Source: CBDDEI01 sp965226775 (GTDB lineage: Bacteria > Chloroflexota > Dehalococcoidia > SHYD01). From it: DNA of 64,000 nucleotides. Every line of letters begins with the position of its first letter. Position 1 is the stretch's first letter. The translations under genes were made by a program, and so were the position numbers. The stretch lies in assembly GCA_965226775.1 (NCBI GenBank), contig CBDDEI010000002.1:1054001-1118000 (forward strand), written 5' to 3'. Below, piece after piece: positions 35,784 through 43,692 of the stretch. Under the pieces are notes generated by a model. It was not told where the DNA came from. It did no database searches and saw only the letters and a list, made by a program, of their open reading frames with translations.

Positions 35784-36662
35784 CTAGTTCACATTTGCTC
35801 TAAAAAATGCCGAGCTCTCCCCAGGTGTTGGCTCATAGGCTAGCTCCACCAGCTCAGCATCTTTACGGACAGAGAATGAAATCCACCCAAACGCCTGCGA
35901 GTCGCTGTCTAGCTGAATCGGCTTTAGTATGTCGAAGGTGTCAAGAATTAGCGACTCGTGCTTATACACAAATCCATCCGCATCCTTCAGCGTAAAGTTC
36001 AACGGGTTCACGTATACGTCTCCCTCTAATACTATAACGTACGCCACATAACGCCGCTCCGCTGGCGGGTTTGCGACGAGCGCATGATTGGCCGGTTCTA
36101 CAGGGTCTAAGATCAGCCCTAAGCGGATAGCGTACTCCTCTAGGGTGATTTCCGAGCCCTCGGCCAAGGGCGCAACGTTACTCTGTCTAGTGACTTCGGT
36201 AGGCGTTGGCTGTGGCGGTGTGGTGGGATGAGGTGTAGAAATGATAGGTGCTGGCGCAGGTGTAGGCGGGGAGGCAAGCGTGGCAGCGGCAGGAATGATG
36301 AACTCTTCTCCCACCTTGATGAGCTCAGGGTCTGTAATGTTGTTGGCAGCGATGATGGCTTCGACGGTCACCCCGAAGCTGGCCGCAATAGCGATCAGAG
36401 TATCGCCATCCTGAACCACGTAACGTAACGGGGTTGGGGTAAGTGTTGGCGTAGGGGTTGGGGTAGGCGTAGGAGTAGCCGTAGCCGTAGCCGTAGCCGT
36501 AGCCGTAGGAGGGGGAGGGGGAGTAGACTGTGGGATTTCCGTTGCGGTAGCAACGGGCAAGTGGGCTGACGCTGTAGGCTCTTCTTCGTTGCTGTCACAT
36601 GCCGCTGTAGTGATCAAACACAGCGTTAATACGACGAGAGCTAGGATAAGTGATTTCTGCAT
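35784..36662 (-). CDS. LysM-domain lipoprotein with Pro/Thr-rich stalk
   Basis: A 292-residue exported protein. A signal peptide ends in the lipobox TTAAC, predicting a lipid-anchored Cys near residue 22. Residues about 35 to 80 are a repetitive Thr-Ala/Thr-Pro stalk encoded partly by a hexanucleotide repeat. One LysM domain follows (YVVQDGDTLIAIAASFGVTV, then IIAANNITDPELIKVGEEFI), expected to bind peptidoglycan. After a second Pro-rich linker the C-terminal 120 residues form a beta-rich domain (EGDVYVNPLNFTLKDADGF) like DUF4352 / Telokin-type proteins. It lies between the two halves of the molybdenum hydroxylase locus with no evident functional link. Confidence 0.8.
   Translation of the reverse strand: MQKSLILALVVLTLCLITTAACDSNEEEPTASAHLPVATATEIPQSTPPPPPTATATATATATPTPTPTPTPTLTPTPLRYVVQDGDTLIAIAASFGVTVEAIIAANNITDPELIKVGEEFIIPAAATLASPPTPAPAPIISTPHPTTPPQPTPTEVTRQSNVAPLAEGSEITLEEYAIRLGLILDPVEPANHALVANPPAERRYVAYVIVLEGDVYVNPLNFTLKDADGFVYKHESLILDTFDILKPIQLDSDSQAFGWISFSVRKDAELVELAYEPTPGESSAFFRANVN
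36475..36504. repeat. Hexanucleotide repeat (GTAGCC)5 in the LysM lipoprotein stalk
   Basis: Five perfect copies of GTAGCC encode an alternating Thr-Ala run on the minus strand. It lies within a larger imperfect array and is prone to length change by slippage. Confidence 0.85.
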
Positions 36663-37030
36663 AGGTTATTCCTTATACCCCGATCAAAATAGTAAGGAGT
36701 AGCCTGCTACGAGTGCAACGAACGTAACGAACGTATAGTTGAACGTGGTAGACACGGTGACGCTCCTTTGTTGTTTGGGCTAGTGACTACCTGAAACGCC
36801 GTCAATAAACCCTTTAAGCCAGCAAGGGACACGAATGACAGTCCCTATACCTAAGACTATATGGGCTAAATAATCGACAGGTGTGGCAGACAGTAGTATG
36901 GGGATACTTTTGGGGGGCGTCAAAAGGTGCTACGCGTAACAAGGCGCGGCAAAGACCTTTGTGTGTGATGTTGCCATATGATGCGCCTTCGCGTACTATC
37001 AGCCTGCATTTGCATAGAGAGAGATGAGCT
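36663..37030. other. Divergent intergenic region, 368 bp
   Basis: No gene is seen. On the minus strand, TTGCAC and TACTAT with 18 bp spacing could drive the LysM lipoprotein gene. AACGAACGT is repeated in tandem near 36717-36737. A plus-strand promoter for the iron-sulfur gene lies at its right end. Confidence 0.5.
36971..36999 (+). promoter_or_regulatory. Predicted promoter for the molybdenum hydroxylase small-subunit operon
   Basis: TTGCCA (36971-36976) and TACTAT (36994-36999) with 17 bp spacing lie 31 bp upstream of the ATG. Confidence 0.55.
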
Positions 37031-37489
37031 ATGAAATATCCAATATCCCTAAACGTGAACGGCCAAGACTACGCGGTGGAGGTGGAGCCGACGCGGCTCC
37101 TGGTGGACATCCTCCGCTACGACATCGGGCTTACCGGTACCAAGGAGGGCTGCTCGGTGGGCGTGTGCGGCGCGTGCACCGTGCTGGTGGACGGCGAGAT
37201 AATTAGCTCCTGCCTGATGCCGGGGGTGAGCGCCAACGGCAGCCGCGTGGTCACGGTGGAAGGGCTTGCGGAGCGAGAAGAACTGCTGCCCATCCAGCAG
37301 GCGTTTATCCGGCACGGCGGCTTCCAATGCGGCATCTGTACGCCGGGCCAGGTGGTGGCCGCCAAGGCGCTGCTGGACGCCAATCCCCATCCCACGGAGG
37401 AAGATATCAAGACGTGGATGATGGGCAATCTCTGCCGATGCACGGGCTACGCTACGATCCTGGAATCCATCAAGGCCGCGGCGGAGTAG
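37031..37489 (+). CDS. [2Fe-2S] small subunit of a xanthine dehydrogenase-family hydroxylase
   Basis: A 152-residue electron-transfer subunit with two iron-sulfur clusters. The plant-ferredoxin-type site is GCSVGVCGACTVLVDGEI followed by a Cys in SSCLMPG. The second, alpha-helical site is QCGICTPGQVVAA and GNLCRCTGYATI. The length equals that of CoxS-type proteins. It would pass electrons from the molybdenum centre to the FAD subunit encoded 10 bp downstream. It is the first gene of a plus-strand operon with FAD, CoxG-like and unknown genes. Confidence 0.94.
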   Translation: MKYPISLNVNGQDYAVEVEPTRLLVDILRYDIGLTGTKEGCSVGVCGACTVLVDGEIISSCLMPGVSANGSRVVTVEGLAEREELLPIQQAFIRHGGFQCGICTPGQVVAAKALLDANPHPTEEDIKTWMMGNLCRCTGYATILESIKAAAE

Positions 37490-37499
37490 GAGTAGGGCG

Positions 37500-38375
37500 A
37501 TGGCGGACACACGTTATCTTGAACCAACCACCCTGGCAGAGGTCTTTGATGCGCTGGAGCAGTACGGCGATGACGCTCGACTGCTGTCCGGCGGCACAGG
37601 CCTGGTCAATCTCATGAAGCAGCGCTTGGTGCTGCCGGAGTGCCTCATTGGCCTGCGGCGAGTGCCGGGCCTGAACCTGATCCAGCGGGAGAACGGCGCA
37701 CTGCGCTTGGGCGCGCTGGTTACCCAACGAGCGGCCGAGCTCTCCCCGGAGCTGCGGGCGAGCGCATCCCTGCTGACGGAGACCTACAGCCACGTAGCAA
37801 CGGTGCGTATCCGCAATGCGGCCACGGTGGGCGGCGGCTTGGCCCACGGCGACCCCAACCAGGACCCGCCGGCCAGCCTGGTAGTGCTGGGCGCGTCCGT
37901 TCGGGTGGCGTCGCGCGGCGGCACGCGGGACGTGCCGGTCCAAGAGTTCTATCAAGGCTACTATGAGACCGCGCTCCAGCCGGGAGAGGTGGTCACAGAG
38001 CTGGTGGTGCCGGAGCAGCCTGCCGGCAGCGGCTCAGTTCACATAAAGTTCCTACCTCGCACAGAGGACGACTATGCAACGGTCTCCGTGGCGGCGCTGG
38101 TCACTTTGGAAGCGGACGGCGAGACCTGCAAGGACGCGCGGGTGGCGCTAGGATCCGTGGGGGAGACACCCGTGTGGGCCGGCGAAGCAGAGGCGGCGCT
38201 GCGAGGGCGGTCGCTGACCCCAGAGACGTTACGAGATGCCGCGGCCAGCGTGGAGGCAATCGTCGATCCGGTGAGCGACTTCCGGGGCACCGCCTCGTAC
38301 AAGCGGGCAATGGCGGTAGTCTGGACGCGCCGGGCGTTGGAGCAAGCTATTGAGCGGGCGCGAGGAGCCGTGTAG
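37500..38375 (+). CDS. FAD-binding medium subunit of a xanthine dehydrogenase-family hydroxylase
   Basis: A 291-residue CoxM-type flavoprotein. The FAD-binding motifs are LLSGGTGLVNLMKQRL near residue 29 (classic form AGGQSLLP) and TVRIRNAATVGGGLAHGDPN near residue 100 (classic TIGG). A C-terminal CO_deh_flav_C-like domain follows (IKFLPRTEDDYATVSVAALV). It takes electrons from the iron-sulfur subunit. Its stop overlaps the GTG of the following CoxG-like gene. Confidence 0.93.
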   Translation: MADTRYLEPTTLAEVFDALEQYGDDARLLSGGTGLVNLMKQRLVLPECLIGLRRVPGLNLIQRENGALRLGALVTQRAAELSPELRASASLLTETYSHVATVRIRNAATVGGGLAHGDPNQDPPASLVVLGASVRVASRGGTRDVPVQEFYQGYYETALQPGEVVTELVVPEQPAGSGSVHIKFLPRTEDDYATVSVAALVTLEADGETCKDARVALGSVGETPVWAGEAEAALRGRSLTPETLRDAAASVEAIVDPVSDFRGTASYKRAMAVVWTRRALEQAIERARGAV

Positions 38376-38833
38376 TGCTGTTCGAGCAACAGTGCATCGT
38401 CGCCTTGCCGCGCGAAGAGGTGTGGGAGCTGCTGCTTGATATCCCCCGAGTGGCCGGCTGCGTGCCGGGCGTCTCGAAGGTGGAGCTTACCGGCCCACAA
38501 ACCTACAACGGCGCCATGAACGTGCAGGTGGGGCCAATTAGGTTGACTATGGAAGGGACCATCACCCTCCTGGAGCAGGACAAGGAAAGCTGGCAGGCTA
38601 CCCTGCGCACCGAAGCTGCGGAGCGCAAAGTGGGCGGTGGGCTGAGTGGGGAGACGCGGCTGCGCCTGGTAGAGCATGGGGCCGGCGAAACGGAACTTAT
38701 CATCACCACCGACGCCGCGCTGCTGGGCAAGCTGGGCGAGTTTGGACAACCCATTATCAAGAAGAAGGCGGAGGGCATGCTGCAGCAGTTCGCTAAGAAT
38801 TTGCAGCAACTATCCGCTAAGGAAGGCGCGTAG
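38375..38833 (+). CDS. CoxG-like SRPBCC-fold protein
   Basis: A 152-residue START/SRPBCC protein. FEQQCIVALPREEVWELLLD at the start, CVPGVSKVELTGPQTYNG near residue 30 and the C-terminal LLGKLGEFGQPIIKKKAEGM match carbon monoxide dehydrogenase subunit G family proteins, which help recruit or mature molybdenum hydroxylases at the membrane. There is no membrane anchor after the domain. It starts with GTG overlapping the TAG of the FAD subunit. Confidence 0.9.
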   Translation: MLFEQQCIVALPREEVWELLLDIPRVAGCVPGVSKVELTGPQTYNGAMNVQVGPIRLTMEGTITLLEQDKESWQATLRTEAAERKVGGGLSGETRLRLVEHGAGETELIITTDAALLGKLGEFGQPIIKKKAEGMLQQFAKNLQQLSAKEGA

Positions 38834-38853
38834 GGCTCAGGAGGAGGTAGCTG

Positions 38854-39246
38854 ATGAGCAGTGGTAACGTGGTAGAGCAGGCGCTTGACTACCAGCAGTT
38901 CAAGGGCTGGTTGAGCAGCCAGGAGAGTCTCGTCATTGGTATGCCGCAGAACGCCAACGTCTGCCCGCTGGCAGTCTATCTACGAGAGACCGTGCCCGCG
39001 CTCTCCCAGGTGTGGGTGAAGCGCCATCATATCGATTACAGGATGGGTGTCCGACGCGGGCGGCTGCCGCTGCCCCAGTGGGCGGTGGCTTTTGTGAAGG
39101 GCGTGGATAAGGTGAGCGCGCCACTGGAGGCGGAAGCTGCGGTCAGGCTGCTGCCACCGCTGGAGCTGCTGCCGGTGGAAGCGCCGAAGCCTGCAGGTCT
39201 GCCCGCTGTGCTGCGCGGTCTGCGATTGGGTTTTTTGACGCCGTAG
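38854..39246 (+). CDS. Hypothetical protein at the end of the molybdenum hydroxylase operon
   Basis: A 130-residue protein not recognised. It begins SSGNVVEQALDYQQFKGWLS and includes ESLVIGMPQNANVCPLAVYL with one Cys and WVKRHHIDYRMGVRRG. The Pro/Leu-rich C-terminus ends in GFLTP. There is no signal peptide or membrane helix. A GGAGGTAG site precedes the ATG. It follows the CoxG-like gene by 20 bp and is closed by a strong terminator, so it is co-transcribed and may assist the hydroxylase. Confidence 0.65.
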   Translation: MSSGNVVEQALDYQQFKGWLSSQESLVIGMPQNANVCPLAVYLRETVPALSQVWVKRHHIDYRMGVRRGRLPLPQWAVAFVKGVDKVSAPLEAEAAVRLLPPLELLPVEAPKPAGLPAVLRGLRLGFLTP

Positions 39247-39267
39247 CTATTTAGCTTGCGTGAACGT

Positions 39268-39304
39268 AAGAGGGAGGAGCCAGATGGCTCCTCCCTCTTG
39301 TTTT
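39268..39304 (+). terminator. Rho-independent terminator of the hydroxylase operon
   Basis: A 14-bp perfect stem (AAGAGGGAGGAGCC / GGCTCCTCCCTCTT) with loop AGAT is followed by GTTTT. Confidence 0.92.
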
Positions 39305-39327
39305 CGGAATGATGTGGGTTTTAGAGA

Positions 39328-40383
39328 CTAGGTCCAGTAGCCAAAAGCCCAGCCGCCGCCGGTGCCTCCGGGGGTTCGGGGCGCAGCTACGTAGTCGACG
39401 AGTTTGAAGTCAAGTGGCTCGCACGCGCCGGCCGTTGTGACCCAGTCGAGGATCTCCGAGGTGGCCGACTGCAAACGATGGCGTGGCAGCGAGCTCAGAA
39501 TCTCGGCATTGTTCTCTTCCATACCCTTGATGGCCAGAAGGTCTAGCTCCTCATCCAGCACAAAGTGGCTCAGGCCGCCGGATGCGATGACCGCAACCCG
39601 CTTGTCGCTGTCCCAAGACTCAATGGAGTCCCGGATTGCCTGGCCTATATTGAAGCAGCGCTTGGGGGTAGGCTGGTTGGGCGGGTAGCAGGTGTTCTGG
39701 CTGATGGGCACAATCGGAATGGGACTGTTGTTCATCAGCCGCCGCACCACAAAGCCGTAGCCGTGGGGAAGGCCAAAGGGCCTGGCCTTGGTTACGTGCT
39801 CCTTCTGCAGGTAGCCGATGGGTCCGATGCTTCCGCCGTACTCGTTGTTGAGGTAGCGGTAATGCGCGATGTCGAAGTCTGCGTCGCAGAGCGACTCAAT
39901 GAGGTGCAGGCCGAGGGCTGAGTCCACCGGCACGTCCATCTCCTTATCGCCATAGCCCCATACCGAGGTGTTGGAGGGCGAGGCGGCAGCGGGATTGACC
40001 GGACGGGGCAGCAGATGGAAGCTCTCGCCCCAGTAGACGGAGAACATGGGCATGTTGTCGTCGAAGAAGAGCTCGTTCTGGTCGTCGCTGACAATCACTG
40101 CGACATCGGGCTTCGCATCGGCCAGGACTCTAGCCAGCTCCCGAGCGCCCTTCTGCAGGCGGTCGTACTGCTGCTGGTGCTTCTCCAGCGTGCAATCCGC
40201 AGCGTATTTTCCGTTGCTCTCTGCTAGGAGTTGCTCGTAGTTCACCACGCTGCCATCGTGCTTATGGGAAAGCAGCTCGGTGTTGCGCATATCGTTGGAT
40301 TCCCCGTGGGTTGCCCATAGCTCCGGTGGGGTGCTAATCATAGGCGAGTGCGAGGTTCCAACGCCGAGGACAATCTGTGCCAT
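39328..40383 (-). CDS. LigB-type class III extradiol ring-cleavage dioxygenase
   Basis: A 351-residue protein of the LigB / protocatechuate 4,5-dioxygenase beta family, non-haem Fe(II) enzymes that open dihydroxylated aromatic rings. Visible metal and acid-base residues lie in GVGTSHSPM (His12), VIVSDDQNELFFDDNMP, the middle NNEYGGSIGPIGYL and IASGGLSHFVLDEELD. The extra segment NTCYPPNQPTPKRCFNIGQA and the C-terminal GGTGGGWAFGYWT resemble uncharacterised subgroups in marine bacteria. Substrate not predictable; gallate- or protocatechuate-like diols are plausible. It is a single-gene unit with its own promoter. Confidence 0.85.
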   Translation of the reverse strand: MAQIVLGVGTSHSPMISTPPELWATHGESNDMRNTELLSHKHDGSVVNYEQLLAESNGKYAADCTLEKHQQQYDRLQKGARELARVLADAKPDVAVIVSDDQNELFFDDNMPMFSVYWGESFHLLPRPVNPAAASPSNTSVWGYGDKEMDVPVDSALGLHLIESLCDADFDIAHYRYLNNEYGGSIGPIGYLQKEHVTKARPFGLPHGYGFVVRRLMNNSPIPIVPISQNTCYPPNQPTPKRCFNIGQAIRDSIESWDSDKRVAVIASGGLSHFVLDEELDLLAIKGMEENNAEILSSLPRHRLQSATSEILDWVTTAGACEPLDFKLVDYVAAPRTPGGTGGGWAFGYWT

Positions 40384-40423
40384 ATCCCTTTCCTTTCACT
40401 AGTAATGCTCAGTGGATAGCAGG

Positions 40424-40452
40424 ATGGTGCACTTTTTGGGGCGAGATGTCAA
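40424..40452 (-). promoter_or_regulatory. Predicted promoter for the extradiol dioxygenase gene
   Basis: A perfect TTGACA (40452-40447) and a weak CACCAT (40429-40424) are separated by 17 bp on the minus strand. Confidence 0.4.
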
Positions 40453-40486
40453 CTCTGTGGAGGGGGTAGGCGGGTCGTTCTAGTAG

Positions 40487-40522
40487 AGAGCAGCCCCCGT
40501 GCCGATGCACGAGGGCTGCTCT
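40487..40522 (-). terminator. Terminator-like hairpin after the amidohydrolase gene
   Basis: AGAGCAGCCC pairs with GGGCTGCTCT, with an inner GTGC/GCAC stem around CGAT. It lies 28 bp past the stop of the minus-strand gene. The T-run is weak. Confidence 0.7.
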
Positions 40523-40549
40523 GGTTATGCGCTTGTTGTGTGGCGCCGG

Positions 40550-41590
40550 TTACTTGACTGCAGGCATCATATTGAACGCAGGGCAGAAGGCCGCTGAGTT
40601 GGTATTGAAGATGTCTATTTTGTCCTGATCACTCAGGAAGTCAAAGCCTGAGATGATGGGAACCAGGTCATCGCAGGTCTTGCCGGTTTCGGGCCGCACC
40701 GCGCCGCCGGAGCCGGGAGCCTCGGTGCCAAAGACGGTCTGCTGCACGCTCTTCTGCTTGATGGCGGCTTCCAACACCGGGATGTCGTAGACGCAGGTGT
40801 CGTAGAAGAGGTTCTTGCTCAGGTCCTTCTGGGCAAGGTGGCCGTCCGTCTTGATGAAGCGGTCCAGCGCGCCGCCGCCGTGGCAGATGAGCACCTTCAG
40901 ATCCGGGAAGCGCTGGAAGACGTCGCTATGGGAGAGGAGCTGGTTCGCCAGGAACTGCTCAAACATGAAGCCCACCTGGTAGTTTTGCGGCAGGATTCTG
41001 ATTCGAGGGTCAAGGCAGTTGGTGCCGTGGACAATGATGGGTACGCTCAACTCCTGGCACTTGGCGTAGACCGGATACCAGTAGGCCTCGTTCATGCCGG
41101 GGGTGGTGCGCATGCCGGCAGGGTCCGGGCTCACGTAGACGGCCTTGAAGCCGTACTCATTCACCGTGCGCTCAATCTCTGCCACACAGTTGCTCAGATC
41201 AGGAGCCTCGCTAATCTCCGGTAGCATGGCCGCACCGATAAAGCGGTCGGGGAAGATCTGAGTCTGCTTGTAGATGCAGTCGTTGGTGAAGGTGGACCAT
41301 GCGGGGATGAGGTGCGGCTGCATCCATCCCATTGTGGTAAAGGGACGTGGGCCGATGATCTGAACGTCGATGTTGCGGGCGTCCATGTAGGTGACGTGCT
41401 CTTGCGCCGCCTTCTCAAAGGCTTCGTCCGAGAGGTCCATGCCGCCGCGCCCGCCGCCGCGGTTGCCGCCGGGGCCAAGGGGACTGCGGATAGCGGTGTT
41501 GGAGGCTAGGAGGTTCACTGCCCACGCTCGCACGGAGGCGGGCGATGAGACGTGACCATGGACATCCAGTACTTGTGTGCCGTTGTACAT
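40550..41590 (-). CDS. Amidohydrolase-family (ACMSD-like) protein
   Basis: A 346-residue TIM-barrel metal-dependent hydrolase or decarboxylase of the amidohydrolase 2 group. Ligand motifs are VLDVHGHVSSP (HxH), IIVHGTNCLD, LICHGGGALDRF and FGTEAPGSGG, where the last acidic residue is Glu rather than the usual Asp. A Gly-rich insertion (LGPGGNRGGGRGGMD) near residue 40 is unusual. ACMSD-like enzymes remove carboxyl groups from ring-fission products, so placement next to an extradiol dioxygenase fits a ring-degradation path. It has its own GAAGGGAG binding site and follows the BNR-repeat gene at 43 bp. Confidence 0.83.
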   Translation of the reverse strand: MYNGTQVLDVHGHVSSPASVRAWAVNLLASNTAIRSPLGPGGNRGGGRGGMDLSDEAFEKAAQEHVTYMDARNIDVQIIGPRPFTTMGWMQPHLIPAWSTFTNDCIYKQTQIFPDRFIGAAMLPEISEAPDLSNCVAEIERTVNEYGFKAVYVSPDPAGMRTTPGMNEAYWYPVYAKCQELSVPIIVHGTNCLDPRIRILPQNYQVGFMFEQFLANQLLSHSDVFQRFPDLKVLICHGGGALDRFIKTDGHLAQKDLSKNLFYDTCVYDIPVLEAAIKQKSVQQTVFGTEAPGSGGAVRPETGKTCDDLVPIISGFDFLSDQDKIDIFNTNSAAFCPAFNMMPAVK

Positions 41591-41632
41591 TGTGTACTCC
41601 CTTCTTACTTACCGGTTTTTTTAGCTAGCTGG

Positions 41633-42667
41633 TTATATCGTTGCGCAGGATATGAAGTTGATCTCGGGAAACTCCAGGTCCAGGGTGCTCCAAGATGCGC
41701 CGCCGTCATTGCTGCTGGCAATGTGCGGGCCAAGGCCGATGTAGAGCTGGTTGGGGTCGTTCTGGTCTACGGTGATGGCTATGGGGAAGGCCTTGGAGGC
41801 TTCCGGCAACTGGTCGTCCAGGCGATGCCAGGAATGGCCGCCATCAGTAGTGCGGATGAGCATCGAGTTGGCTCCGTCCGTACCGCGCCAGGTGTTTGGT
41901 GTGCCGCCTGCCAGAGATGCCCATAGGATAGACGGGTTGGTAGGATGCGCCACCAGAGGCACAGAGTAATGCTGGCTAAACTCCATGCCAACGGGGATCC
42001 ACTGCTCGCCGCCGTCCTCGCTAAGGTAGAGGGCGCGGCCCTTGGCCAAGCCCTGGCGTGAGCCGCCACCGCCCGTCGCGACAACAACGGTGTTCGGCTG
42101 GGAGGCGTTGACCACGATGGTGTGAACGTCCGGGTCTAGCTCATTCTCCAGCCGCTTCCAGGTCTTGCCGCCGTCAGTGCTCTTCACCATGTAGCCCACC
42201 TGGAGCGCCGCATAGATGACATCGGAGTTGTTGGGGTCAATGGTAACGTCCCGTACGTGGGGCTCTACCGAGGGCACGGGATAGTCGAGCCCAGCGATAT
42301 ACGGCTGCTGGCGCAGGCTATCCAGACGCTCCCAGTTCGCGCCTTGATCTTCACTCACGAAGATCTCCACAGGCTCGCATCCGGCGTAGAGGCGGCGGGA
42401 GTCATGAGGATCGATAGTTAAGCAACGGACTTTGCCGGGGCCTGGCCTGCCGTAAGAGGGCTTCTTCCAGCTCTTGCCGCCGTCCTCGCTAGCCAGCACT
42501 CCATCGCCGCGCGTACCGGCGTAGACCCGGTTGCCCGCGTTGGGGTCGACTACGACCTCTTCAATGCCCCAAGTCTTTAGGGACTGGGATTCAATGCCCC
42601 ACATGCCTTCATGAGAGCCGATAGTGATGACGCCCTCTTCCGTGCCTACATAGAGCTTGTTTGCCAT
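41633..42667 (-). CDS. BNR / sialidase-like beta-propeller repeat protein
   Basis: Start at ATG 42667, preceded by GAGGAGCGC, giving 344 residues. At least five BNR (Asp-box) repeats are visible: LASEDGGKSWKKP, FVSEDQGANWERL, VKSTDGGKTWKRL, YLSEDGGEQWIPV, IRTTDGGHSWHRL and ASSNDGGASWSTL. They form a six- or seven-bladed propeller. No signal peptide is present, so it is probably cytoplasmic. No catalytic residues of true sialidases are recognised. It is co-directional with and upstream of the amidohydrolase and may form an operon with it. Function unknown. Confidence 0.8.
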   Translation of the reverse strand: MANKLYVGTEEGVITIGSHEGMWGIESQSLKTWGIEEVVVDPNAGNRVYAGTRGDGVLASEDGGKSWKKPSYGRPGPGKVRCLTIDPHDSRRLYAGCEPVEIFVSEDQGANWERLDSLRQQPYIAGLDYPVPSVEPHVRDVTIDPNNSDVIYAALQVGYMVKSTDGGKTWKRLENELDPDVHTIVVNASQPNTVVVATGGGGSRQGLAKGRALYLSEDGGEQWIPVGMEFSQHYSVPLVAHPTNPSILWASLAGGTPNTWRGTDGANSMLIRTTDGGHSWHRLDDQLPEASKAFPIAITVDQNDPNQLYIGLGPHIASSNDGGASWSTLDLEFPEINFISCATI

Positions 42668-42714
42668 GGTGCGCTCCTCTTTCTTCCTAACCTGTTGCCG
42701 ATGTTGTTGAGGTG

Positions 42715-42743
42715 GATTTACCACCGCTTGGAGTAGTTGTCAA
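42715..42743 (-). promoter_or_regulatory. Predicted promoter for the BNR - amidohydrolase unit
   Basis: A perfect TTGACA (42743-42738) and TAAATC (42720-42715) are spaced 17 bp apart, giving a leader of about 40 bases before the BNR gene. Confidence 0.5.
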
Positions 42744-42864
42744 TAATTGTTGACGTAGGCCAAAGCGCATATACGCGTGTGACTAGTATTGACTTTTCAT
42801 GGAGGCTTGTCGAATGTTTGAACGAACGGCTCTCTGCGAAGGCGAATCGCCGCTGGTGATAGGC

Positions 42865-43548
42865 TTAGCGGGCGGCTGTGACCTCTACTTCGATGAGCTT
42901 GCCCGGCGTGGAAAATGCGTCCACAAACTGGAACTCTTGGGCATCGATAGGCTGGTCTGCGCCCAGGGTTTCTGTAAGCAGACCCTTCAGATGGTCCAGC
43001 TGCTCATCCCGCTGCAGTAAGCAAGACATACGGGCCACCTGTCTCCAGGATGTACCGGCATGGGCCAGCGTCTGGGTGATACGGGGGAGGATCACGTTGA
43101 GCTGGTCTGAAAGCTGGCCTTGGTCGTATGTGTTGCCGGAAAGCACCACCACGTTGTCTATGTTCAAGTAGCGTGGCACCGTGGTGGGCGGGTCGTAGTC
43201 CTCAACATGCTTAACGGAGTCTGCACTCAGCGGGCGCATAGCAAAGACGTCGAAGGCGATCTGCGCGTCGGAGTGGAAGTGTCGGGGCGAGAGGTAGCTG
43301 GAGCTGGCGGCGCGGGCCGCCTCAGAGAAGAACTTGAAGCGCTCACGGCCCCCGGTCCAGGTCTCGCGGTCGCGTCCCCACAGGCGGTGGCGCACAACGT
43401 CCTCTCGCTTGAGGCCGTAGTGGTTCAACTCGGCCTCGAAGCGTCCCAGGAGGTCGCGAGCGCCTTCGTCGGGCGGGAGTGTTGGGTCTGCTTCAGCGGA
43501 GAGGGTGAAGAACTCGTGGTCTAGCAGACGAGTGATGGTGACACGCAT
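42865..43548 (-). CDS. RidA/YjgF-family protein with two RidA-like halves
   Basis: A 227-residue protein. The C-terminal half (about residues 120 to 227) has VVLSGNTYDQGQLSDQLNVI, QTLAHAGTSWRQVARMSCLL and ends LIEVEVTAAR, matching the RidA trimer fold with the usual R-M/C-x region. The N-terminal half (ELNHYGLKREDVVRHRLWGR) looks like a second, degenerate RidA domain. RidA proteins hydrolyse reactive enamine or imine intermediates, and variants in degradation operons remove side products. AAGGAG lies before the ATG, with its own promoter upstream. Confidence 0.78.
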   Translation of the reverse strand: MRVTITRLLDHEFFTLSAEADPTLPPDEGARDLLGRFEAELNHYGLKREDVVRHRLWGRDRETWTGGRERFKFFSEAARAASSSYLSPRHFHSDAQIAFDVFAMRPLSADSVKHVEDYDPPTTVPRYLNIDNVVVLSGNTYDQGQLSDQLNVILPRITQTLAHAGTSWRQVARMSCLLQRDEQLDHLKGLLTETLGADQPIDAQEFQFVDAFSTPGKLIEVEVTAAR

Positions 43549-43619
43549 GGCTGCTCCTTCTGTGTAAGGGGGTCACGAGTGTGCGTTGTCTACGCCCCAG
43601 GGCTACTGCCTGTCTTAGC

Positions 43620-43648
43620 TTGCTGATTACTGTGCATCGGACTATACT
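43620..43648 (+). promoter_or_regulatory. Predicted plus-strand promoter for the second MFS gene
   Basis: TTGCTG (43620-43625) and TATACT (43643-43648) are spaced 17 bp. It overlaps the oppositely directed promoter at 43641-43669. Confidence 0.4.
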
Positions 43649-43669
43649 CCTGAACGTCCCCAAGGTCTA
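43641..43669 (-). promoter_or_regulatory. Predicted minus-strand promoter for the RidA-like gene
   Basis: TAGACC (43669-43664) and TATAGT (43646-43641) are spaced 17 bp. The -10 box shares bases with the plus-strand -10 box. Confidence 0.45.
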
Positions 43670-43692
43670 GTACGAAGCGAGTCTTCCCCGCG

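Noticed and set aside
33335..38833. Aerobic carbon monoxide dehydrogenase (coxMSL) call
   Set aside because: The large subunit lacks the AYRCSFR active-site loop of true CoxL; only a general xanthine dehydrogenase-family call is justified.
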